In this document: positions 28,557-38,500 of the stretch, in pieces
Layout of the letters: every line of letters starts with the position of its first letter
Numbering within the stretch: the stretch's first letter is position 1
DNA from: Cloeon dipterum
Taxonomy: Eukaryota; Arthropoda; Insecta; Ephemeroptera; Baetidae
Reading direction: 5' to 3'
Length of the DNA: 64,000 nucleotides
Assembly (NCBI RefSeq): GCF_949628265.1
Contig: NC_088787.1
Span: 29,874,501-29,938,500, forward strand
Notes under the pieces: generated by a model
Seen by the model: the letters and a program-made list of their open reading frames with translations, nothing else
Told to the model about the DNA's origin: nothing
Databases searched by the model: none
Position numbers and translations under genes: made by a program

Positions 28557-28939
28557 TTTACGAAGTTTAAAACAAAACGGCAGCCTCTTTGAGTGCGCTC
28601 TTTCATTAGTATAAGATAATATTTAGCAGTTAGGGTGGCTGAGTTGTGACAATACTGTATTTTCTTATCACTTTTAATGCAACTTTCCTGATTAAAAATC
28701 CAACGCTTGAAAATCGGCATTGTATCATGTTTATGTGCACACCTTGGAACTACTTTCTAAGGCGTGGAAACGAGGTTATCATATTAGAGGGAAATTTCTT
28801 CCTCTGAAGCGAGCAGCAGCATTAACCAGCACCAAACGCAAAATGCATATTTTGGCATAGAAAAAAGGCAATCAATAAAAAAGGTCTTAAAATATACAAA
28901 TTAAAAATCAAATAGGTATTTGGTTAAACGAATTGATAA

Positions 28940-28945
28940 TTTATT
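28940..28945 (-). terminator. Poly(A) signal of the mucin-like gene
   Basis: AATAAA on the minus strand about 140 bases after the stop codon at 29,083, conserved in position with the left copy. Confidence 0.55.
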
Positions 28946-29082
28946 CTACTCACGAAGGCGAAAAGTAGTAATTAAAAAGGTCCCCAGTCACACCTATATT
29001 TTTGGTATTGGGACTGAGTGAGAATTAGAAGTATTTTTTCTTTTCATTTTGCTTGGTGCTAAAAAATGAAATGAAAAAATAA

Positions 29083-32000
29083 TTATTTGAAGAAGGAACC
29101 AAACATTGAACTAAGGCAGTCACCACTCTGAATGGTTTGCATAACCTTCATGAACTTTAAATTTGGGCAAATTGCACAGTCTGATTTATTTTCCTTTACT
29201 ATCGGCTGAGAGATGAACGAACCCAAGATAGGAAATCCGATGTAAAAGATGTTATTTTCTCCGCCAGATTGAGTATTATTCAACGATTGTGCAGTGCGTC
29301 TATTTTCGTCATTTCCCGTGCCAGTTTGGTTTTTCGAGTTTCTGTCAGAGCAGTTGCAATTATTATTGTTTCCGCCAACCAGCAACATCAAGAGGTAGTT
29401 TTTGACGTCTCCCCTGTCGTGATCATCTTGGTGGTCGACTACTTCAGAGGTCGAGTTTTTACCCAACGTCGATTTTTCTGAATTGCTTTCAATTTCATTT
29501 CCGTGAGTGGCATTTTTACTGTAAGTAATTTCTTTGCCACTCGCCAAGTCCACGCTGCGGCTTGTTGTGGGTAATTCACTTATCGACGATTGCCCAGTTC
29601 TGCCATTTTTCTCGTCGACACGGCCGCTGTTAACAATGTCCAGCAGATTAAAGGAGGTGGAGGCAGCACCTTGATTTTTGCCCATTTGGTCCGTGCTGAG
29701 GGTAGTGAGGGTGCTCTCCCTGACAGACGGTTTGAGTGGCAAAGTTGTTTCCACGCTGGAAGAAGTGCTTAGCGTGCTTGATTCACTTCTCGCCCAAGTG
29801 TCTCTTCTGCCTTCGCCAAAATTATTTCTCTCGCTCGTTGGTGAAGTTTTTCCGTCTGGCGACATTAAGGCTTCTGGTCCACTTGTAATTTCCGCATATG
29901 TGTATTTGTCTGTAACTTGCGGCTTTTTAGTGCTTCTTAATGACGTCGTTTGCTCGGTTGTTACGCCAACTCTTGTTATTGGCGACAAATTACTACTTGA
30001 ATCATCATTTTCATCATTTTCCCTTGTCAAATCCTGTAACCCAAATCCAGGGCTCCTGCTGGGAGAAGAAATTTGCGCCGCGGTAGCGGTAGTGGTTTGA
30101 CTATCAACTTTAGTAGTCGTGGCAGTTGTTTTTGTAGTAGCAGTGGTGGTTGGTGCGTTTGTTGAATCTGTGATATCATTCTTCCATCTATCGTTTTTTG
30201 TTGATGATGCTGGTGCCGTTGATGATGATGAAGGCGTTACCTCACCTGTTGGAGCAACAGTGGAGCTAACCATTTTTAAAGGCGTTATTGTGTTTGCCAA
30301 AGGAATCTCGCGTGCTATTGGAGTGGTTGATTCGGTTATCGAAGGTTTATTTGTGCTAATTATTGTGCTTGCACTTGCTGCATCTTCTTGTTTTTCCGGA
30401 TTTTCAGTTGTGTACCTCCTTCTTGTGTACTGCGCTGTTGAGGTTTCAGGAATGGCGGTTGTTGTTGTTGTTGTTGTCGTCGTGGTAAATGTCACTGTCG
30501 TCGTACTTGTCACATCAGGAGATTTAGTTTGCGAAGCAGAAGTGGATTTTACAGAAGTTGAGGCTATTGTGGTTTGTTCTGTCCTAGTATTCTGTGTCAA
30601 TGTTTTGATTGACGTTTCCAAGGGATAATTTATTGTCGACTGGTCGTTAACCTGTGTGTCTGCAGCCCACGTGCTTGATGCTCCCCATCTGTTGTTGGAT
30701 GTTGTCTCAGCAGGAGCTCTGGTTGTGCTTGATTGACGAACTTGATCTTCCTTTTTCGGTTCACTCGTCACCACGGCACTGCTCATACTGTACCATGAGC
30801 TAAAAGTCTGATCTGTTTGCTGGGAAAATGTGTATGATTTTGATGCCCCACCGTTGGAAGACCAAGTACTGCGCTGATTGTTTGAGTAGCTGTCGACACT
30901 TTGAAATGGAAGTGTGTCTGCTGGCAACAAAGTGGAGCTGAATACCTCTGATGCAGCTGGCCAATTAAAACGAGCTGATTCACTGAATGCGTACCTCGTA
31001 GACTCGCTTTGTTCTATCGAAACTGAAGGAGTGGACTTGACCATGCTCGTGCCTGGAAACTCCAAATCCTCAGTCAGCATGATGCTTGGTTCGTAAGGAC
31101 GACGGCTTCTTGTTGGAGAAATCGTGAATCCAGTTTGAATCCCCGAAATTGGCGATGTGTCTATAGGATCCTGCAGTAGGTAATCGTCCCCTTGTTCACC
31201 ATTGCCATTATCATCTTCCTTGTCTTCCCGAGTCCCGTAACTGTAGACGGTGGATGTTACCATAACTGTGGAGTACGATGTGGATCCTCTATTATCACAC
31301 AAGACTTTTGTCTGCTTGGTTGTCGGATCAGTGCACCTGAGCCGACCAGAATCCTCCTTTTCCTTAATGGTCACCCTGTAGTAGTACTTTCCATTTCGAG
31401 ACCGCTGAGCACCTTGTTCCTCGCTGCTGTCGTCCCTTCTTCCACCACCCCGGCCACCACCACCCCGGCCTCCACCGCCCTTGTGAGGAGATCTCCTGCC
31501 CCGCTGCAGCTTCTCAGGACATGACTGCAGCTTGTCAGGACATGGCTGCAGAGGCACCCGCACCGGGCAACCATCCTTCAGGGAAATACTCTTCCTGAAC
31601 TTCCGCCCAGATGAGAAGTGTGCATGTCTCCTTGTGCGAAAGCGTCTCATCCCTAATCCATCCCACCAACTGTGCTTACCACTGGTGACGTTCATGGTGG
31701 CGTTTGTTGGACAGATTTCCCGAGGGTTTGGGGTTGTCAACTGGCAATTGCAGCCAACTCGACGGTTTCCGCCAGCAAAGCCAAAGGACGAGAAAAAAGG
31801 CATTACCACAGAGGTCCAGTCCACGTCCTCCGCGGTCCGCAACACTGGCACACCTTTGTGTTTGCACGCTCCGCTTTTCCCATCATAAGCGCTCAAAGCG
31901 ATCTAAAAAAGGACGGTTTATGAAAAGGGTGAAACCGATTGTTATTTTATTAATTTAGCAAAGAGTAATATTTCTAAATGTGGCGCTACTTAATGCGGAT

Positions 32001-32521
32001 TTGAAACAAGGATGAGTGGCTTCTAAGAATTCTCACGTTAAATAGCAAGCTGTTTCCACCCCTTAGGCCACATCAGCCTTTGATAAAAAAATCCACGCTG
32101 TAGAATTAGCAGCAGGAAATTTTGAACTGGTGAAATTGAAGGCGACGAACTGCACTCATTGAATAGAAAAGAGAGTGAGTGACGGGATCTTGTGAAATCA
32201 CGCCATCTTTTCTCTTGCAAAAATTTCAAAAGCCGCTAAAAATTCCATCCTCTATTTAAAACTAATCAACATTGTGTTAAGTTTATTGAAATTAGGTGTT
32301 ATTAAAATAAACATTTTTTGGTCTTTACTAAATATTTTCTGTATTCTACTCTGAAATAGTTAGAGTTGTCAGTTTTTCATCCACCAAAATGTATGCCATC
32401 GTAATTTTTGCAGATACACTCCTTGCAAAGAGTGGTATGAAGCTATAAAATTGCAAATAAATCCTGGACCACTCACCAGCTGAGCCAAAAAGATGGATAG
32501 GAAAATGTAGCAGCGGCCCAT
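29083..32521 (-). CDS. Secreted Thr/Ser-rich mucin-like protein, 954 aa, function unknown
   Basis: Two coding exons: 32,477-32,521 (MGRCYIFLSIFLAQL, GTGAGT donor) and 29,083-31,902 (TTTTTTAG acceptor). They join in phase 0, giving a hydrophobic signal peptide that ends near ...IALSA at residue 20. The N-terminal part, residues 28-217, has nine cysteines and a basic stretch. It includes a Gly/Arg-rich linker (about 156-171), followed by a segment beginning KYYYRVTIKE that the left copy lacks. Residues of about 250-840 are dominated by Thr and Ser with little order, typical of O-glycosylated mucin domains, and several N-x-S/T sequons are present. The last 55 residues are hydrophobic, then cysteine-bearing (DCAIC, GDCLSS), and are nearly identical in the other copy. 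I recognise no family. A role in an extracellular coat, adhesive, gut lining or eggshell is only inference from composition. The large open exon and phase-compatible signal exon make the gene itself secure. Confidence 0.85.
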
Positions 32522-33135
32522 AACAGCGACCAACCTGCTCCCATGAAAATTTCGCTTGGGCGAGCAGAGTGGTGTCGGCCGCTGCACAGGCAGCTGCTGT
32601 GATGCTTCCGCTGTGGCGGCTTCACTCACTCAGAGTCGCCCTTGAAATGGGAATTCCAAAATGCATATTTCGGTATATTCACAATGAAGCTTAAAACAAA
32701 ACGGCAGCCTCTTTGTGTGCGCTCTTTCATTAGTAAAAGATAAAATTTATCATTTAGGGTGGCTGAGTTGTGTTTAGTGAGACAATGCTGTATTTTTTAT
32801 CACTTTTAATGCAACTTTCCTGATTAAAAATCCAACGCTTACATTTTCTATGAAAACATTTTTACAGTACATAATATGTTATCTCTTAGTTGTTTTGTGT
32901 GTTATGTAAAGTTAAATTATCACAATTTGAAAGGTAACTCTGAGTACATCACTCCAAATTTTCGCTTAATCCTTTTGAAAATCGGCATGTTTTGTGCACA
33001 CCTTGGAACTACTTTCCAAGGCGTGGAAACGAGGTTATCATATTAGAGTGAAATTTCTTCCTCTGAAGCGGGCAGCAGCATTAAACAGCACCAAACGCAA
33101 AATCCAGTATTTTGGCATGGAAAAACACAATCGAC

Positions 33136-34258
33136 AGAGCAGGAAAGTGACTTGGCAACGAACACAATATTTTGTGATGGACAGGCAAGGCTGGGCTGTT
33201 TTTGATGCTTTTTTAAGTGCTGAAACTCGCTGCAGAGACAGAATTTCGGATCACTTGAAATATATATGTAATATTTTTGTTTAAGATTTTGATTTGTTAA
33301 AGGGAGGGCAAGTTTAGACGTGTCCAAAGTAAAGGAATTGAAACACGCTTGGCCTACGAATACAGTAAGAGAGGAAGAGAGCAGTAACACATACCTTTCT
33401 ATCAAACTTTGTTAGTATTTTTATGATTTCTTCCTGAATTTACTTATATGGCAATACAAACGCTTGCGGCTCGTTACAAAGTTTGTGCTTCAGTGATTAA
33501 AATGCAAGTTACTTTAAAGCACCCATATCATGTTTCTGATTATTTATGCGTTACATTTCCTTAATTGTTTCTTTTTTGGCGAATTTACCAATATTTTAAT
33601 TAGTTTGTGCATTTAAAACTTGAATTTTGAAAATTTAAAACCTGATTACTAAATAGTGAGCAGCGCTTCACTTGAATGTAATTTTTCAGTCGTGCACGAG
33701 CTAAAATACACTACAAAAACCCCAAAGTTGATACTAATTTGTTTCAAAATTATAATAAAAAAATCAGTGTATCATTGGAAGAAACTGATTATTTGACATT
33801 ATAAGAAACTGTATACAATAGCATATCGCATTTGTTTAGCATGATACATGGCCAAAAAATATGGCAATCAAGACCTGCAAAATAATCCTTTATTATGAAA
33901 AAAGAATAAAACGTATTTAACGGCAAGTGCAACGACACCATTTTCAAAATGCTACTTTCGTTAAAAGCAATTTAGTGAAATTGTTTGGTGCAGTGCAAGT
34001 AATTCATCATTTGCCAACACAGTAATCGTTTGTTATTTGAGGGATTCATCCACTTATTTATGCATGTATTTAAGTTAATTAGCAGGTGCGTAGATTGATT
34101 TTACAAGGTATCGCTAATAGCATTCCAAATTGAAAAAAATGCTCAGAATATTTGTTTGCAAGTGATGTTCAAGCCTATCACAATCAAGAATTAAATTCTC
34201 TTTCGCTCTCTCAACATTTCATAGATATCATCAGCACCATCAAATTCAAAAAAGCTCA
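33136..34258. other. AT-rich intergenic DNA, nothing recognised
   Basis: Between the tandem duplication and the first foldback element. No coding-like frame, RNA gene or long repeat was seen. Confidence 0.5.
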
Positions 34259-34741
34259 TTTAAAGGCCCACTTTGACGAAAATTTTGAGCACACGAATCG
34301 ATTCCTGAGGGTCGAATTAGGTAAATTTGATATTTTTTCCGACCAAAAAGTTCAGCGTGACGTGCGTAGCACTCGCGGAAACTTTTTTTGCCGCCAAATA
34401 ATATGAACCTTTTGTGCGCGAACTACGCATGCGTCAGACCTGGTGGGGCGGCCGGCCAGCCAACGCACATTATTTTCTCTCGCCGCTCGCCTGCTGACAA
34501 GATGCGAAACACATTTATTTCCCCCTCTCCATCTGCGTCGGCTGGCCTGCCGCCCCACCAGGTCTGACGCATGCGTAGTTCGCGCACACAAGGTTCATAT
34601 TATTTGGCGGCAAAAGAAGTTCCGCGTGTGCTACGCACGTCACGCTGAACTTTTTGGTCGGAAAAAATATCAAATTTACCTAATGCGACCCTCAGGAATC
34701 GATTTGTGTGCTCAAAATTTTCGTCAAAGTGGGCCTTTAAA
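34259..34741. mobile_element. Foldback MITE-like element, copy 1
   Basis: A 483-bp near-perfect inverted repeat: the left arm (34,259-34,461) and right arm (34,540-34,741) are about 200 bp each, and they flank a 78-bp unique loop. The termini read TTTAAAGGCCC and GGGCCTTTAAA. The arms share with copies 2 and 3 the string CCGACCAAAAAGT, a CGATT..GAGG-type block and a central CGCATGCG (34,426-34,433 and 34,568-34,575). No transposase is encoded, so this is a non-autonomous foldback. The loop differs from that of the other two copies, so it belongs to a separate subfamily. A target-site duplication is not obvious. Confidence 0.85.
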
Positions 34742-35195
34742 ACGCGACTCAAAGATCCTATCTATATAGGTGTGTAAAGCTTGATTAAAATTAGTCGAGT
34801 TTATAAATCTTAAGTGATTTACAGCACCACAAAGCAAAAACCAGGACCACAACCCAAGGTTGCGAAACGGATGACGAGGGCTTTGTGCTCGAATTGATCA
34901 CAACTTCCATTCAAATCTGGAGTTTCCTGTGCGAACTCAGAGAAATGCGGGTGATTATGCAAAATTAAGTCCAATGCGCCCGTTTTAGCAAGAATTAACG
35001 TAACGGCCGAGGGAGCGTAACCGGGCCTCCCGACTAGCTTGTTTTCTCAAACTACTCAACATGGCAGTAAACTTCGTATGAAATTAACTTTGTCACAAAG
35101 TATTCTTAAATACCGATAGAATATAAAACAACATGTATGAAACCTGTGCGAGGACAAAAATGCTTTGGACGCGCTGCTTCCGTGCTTCCATTCGC
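34742..35195. other. Intergenic DNA beyond the MCU stop codon
   Basis: Probably includes the MCU 3' UTR on the minus strand, but I found no canonical AATAAA there. Nothing else recognised. Confidence 0.4.
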
Positions 35196-35498
35196 TTAGA
35201 ACTTTCTCTTGAGCAAGCTGCGGATTTGTTCGATGGGGGAGGGTAAGCCGTCCGAGGGTTTGCCGACGCCCTGCTGCAGGAGCGAACCGGCCTGGGGCAG
35301 ATGGATTTGTAGGGGGTCGCGCAGCCGGCGCAGATCATCTTCCACACTAGCGATGCTGTCGCGTAGCTCATTGTACCGCTCCACGTCGAAGCCGTTCTTT
35401 CGCGCCTTCTTGTGGAAAGAAATCAGGAACTGACGGTCCTTCACGTCAGGCAGCATGTACTCCTGAGAGAAATTTCATTGATCAGTTGAAGAATATTC

Positions 35499-35583
<85 letters not shown>

Positions 35584-38500
35584 ACATTTTAAATATTGAA
35601 TTATCAACAAAAGTTTGAAGATAAGGTACAGCATTTAAGCAAGATGACGTATGAGATTAAGGAGGAAACTTTATGTCATAACACGCACAAGGATGAGCAA
35701 ACAACTGCGATTATTGTGTTATCTGGATTTTTCCTTGATTGGTCGCAACAAAATTATTTCACGCAGGTGTTGCAATATGTATTTTTACAAAGATACCGAA
35801 AAAGGTTTCATTATAAAGAATCAGAATCAGTCAGATGTAATAGATGAAAGATATTTTAAAATGATTTTAACAATTCACACTACAAGTTTTATGGACAGTT
35901 AATAACATAGGACGCAAAGATATTGACGATAAAACAATACACATTATCTATAGAACCCTAAATCCATCAATGCATAACGATATCTTACTTGTTTGGTAAG
36001 GACAAAATAGGCATAGCAGGCCATGGCAGTGCCGTAAGTGACAAAATAGGTGACTGGCTCCATTATGTCCCATGAATACTCCCACCACGTTAGCCGAGCG
36101 AGGATACCAAACTGCACTGACATCAACCCCAGGCCAACCCACGTCAGTGTTGTTGTTCGCTTCTCAGCTAACTTGGACAGTTCAAGTCTCTTCTGCAGTA
36201 ACAGTAGAAGATTAAATGAGTAAACAATAGCACAAAGAAAGAAAATACATTTTAAGACATTAGAGATTGATAAAATCATTCTTACCGCTTCAAGTGGAGC
36301 GATCTTCTCTTTCAACATCTCAAGTTTTGAAAAAAGTTCCCTCTCCTTAGAAAGCTGATGTTCGCCAACGTTCAGCGCTTCATACAACTGGTTGACTAAG
36401 TTGCGCACATCTGAGAGATGTTTGATTTCGTCCTGTTTGATGCATCTTTTAGTTATTTTCAAAGATTTAAGGACGATTGTCTGACCTGGGAAAGCCTTTC
36501 TTGGTGCGGTGTAACCACCTTGTATGAAATGTCATTCATGACCAACTGAAAGTCGTTCTCCATCAACGACTCAATTGTGTTTGAGCACGCAATTCGCACT
36601 CCGTCTGGAAAAGAATTGCAAACAAGTTAGAAAAGATACAGTCAATAGCGCTCATGCTTAGCTGATAAGAATGGGCACGCAATTGGTACGATGTGAACAC
36701 TAGAACTTTTCTCTAGCGGAGTTTCTTATATAAAATTTAATCCATTTATTTTACACACTCCAGTGTCTTAAATGCGATGTTTTCAATGACAAGGTAAATA
36801 GTCACCTAAGGTGGTGCAGGAAACTCGGTCGATGCCTCTGTCCTCTTTCTTCAGCATCTCTTGGAAGTCACCAACTGAGTGGCTGATGGGTCGCAGAGTG
36901 AACCTGCAGCGCTCTTTCCGCGATGGCAGTGGTACTGTCACCACTGGCAGACCTTGTGAATAGTGGATCGTAACACCTGAGAAACAAACATGACAAATTA
37001 CATTTCAGGTAAGTACAATACAAGGAACATTTGCCCTAAGAATAATTTACTATATTTTGCAAATTGTGAAAAAGCCATTAAAATAATAGCAGATGGTATA
37101 CATTTTTAGAGAGCATCGCAACCCACGTCATGTAGGAAGCAAAACTACTTTTAAACGTTTCATTCGAATTCCCTTCCAATATTACACTTTACACGTTTGC
37201 GATTTCAGAACACATTATGTCGATGCTTTGTTAGAAACTGATGTTTTATATTATTGTTTAGTTATTTATTTTTACAAACTCTTTTTACAAGTCAATGAAT
37301 TGTTAGAATAATTATTATAGTCCGAGTTGCCCCAAAATCTGATACCCTTTTGACAAAATCAAACCCAGCACGGATTTCACACAAAATATTGTATCGTTTC
37401 ATTTGTTTGATAATTTAAACAATTTTGATCAAAATTTTGTAAATAACGCGAACTTTTTTTATAAAAAATCATGTGGAAGGTCAACGCTGACTTCAATTGC
37501 TCTTAAATAATATTTTGCCTCATTAGGCACATTACGGCAGCACTTGACCCGTTTTTCATCTAAAGCGATCAACGTGCAGACGCACGATAGGGCGCGTCCA
37601 ACCAGGAATCAATAATTTATTTCCGACTGAAGTCATTGACTCAAGATTTTATGCCTAGACGTCGCAGAGAGTGGAGCAGAAACAGAATGTTTCGAAGATA
37701 GAAAGGGAAATGCAGACGCTGCGATCAACTCTGAAAATAGCTCGAGCAACAAATCACGTGTTCAGGTGGCAAACAAAAGAGCAAATATAATGAGCTCACT
37801 GTTTAGCATTTTGACCAGAATGAGGGGTACTTGCGTCACGCGTTAGCATATTTTCCGAACTTGAAACGTTCACTGAAAAGCGGAAAATTCACCAGTTATT
37901 AGATTAGGTTCATGGCTTTGGATTACACGTTTCCAAAAAAGCTAATTATTTACAGCTGATGAAGTGGAAGTTGGTTGGCGATAAATTACCGTGACGCAAT
38001 GTCGGTCAGTGCTAAAATTCATGTGTGTCACAAATACGCGTGGGTGGGGAACAGAGAGGAGTTGGTGCAAGCAGAGCCATCAGGCCGGAACATTTCCGAC
38101 GCGTCCACAGGCACGGCGACTGATGGACCACGAATGTTGGCAGGTTGGCAAATTTATCTCTTTAAAACTCGAGTGCTTATGTGCGGCTTATTTTTAAATT
38201 CTATAACACAGTGGGGTTGTTTGTTGCGCACAAGTCAGTAGATTGATGGCTTCACTAGCTTAAAATCCAAATAATGTTTGACGTGAAATTAATTTTGCTG
38301 AACTTGAGTGTTTAATAATTAAATCAGACATTAATACGAATAATTTTTGCTGATACTGTTTATGGGATATAGATTTATGTGCTCTAGATATTACTGCTTT
38401 TTGTTTGAATGGCCGGAATTGAGTGTTAAGTCATTTTTCCACTAAATGATTTTTGTAATTCTATTCAACAGACGTTTTTCTAAACGGAAAGACCGTACGA

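Larger units (their letters stand above)
26620..28870 (-). repeat. Left unit of a direct tandem duplication
   Basis: This 2.2-kb unit matches the neighbouring 4.2-kb unit along its length: the 3' flank from about 26,628, the coding exon, the intron, the signal-peptide exon, and the upstream flank up to about 28,870. Both units keep the same order and strand, as expected for unequal crossing-over. The left unit is shorter mainly because the internal Thr/Ser-rich coding region is missing. Boundaries were set by eye from where the similarity starts and stops and could be off by tens of bases. Confidence 0.85.
28871..33135 (-). repeat. Right unit of the direct tandem duplication
   Basis: This 4.2-kb unit carries the complete gene. 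Its left edge repeats the 3' flank of the left unit (AAAAAGGTCTT region), and its right edge repeats a shared block around 33,070-33,130. A segment of about 130 bp at 32,842-32,976 is absent from the left unit and is bordered by short CGCTT repeats, suggesting a deletion between them in the left copy. Confidence 0.85.

Noticed and set aside
29678..30628. Two long plus-strand open frames rich in Val
   Set aside because: They are the antisense of the Thr/Ser-rich exon: ACN and AGN codons read backwards give Val-rich frames.
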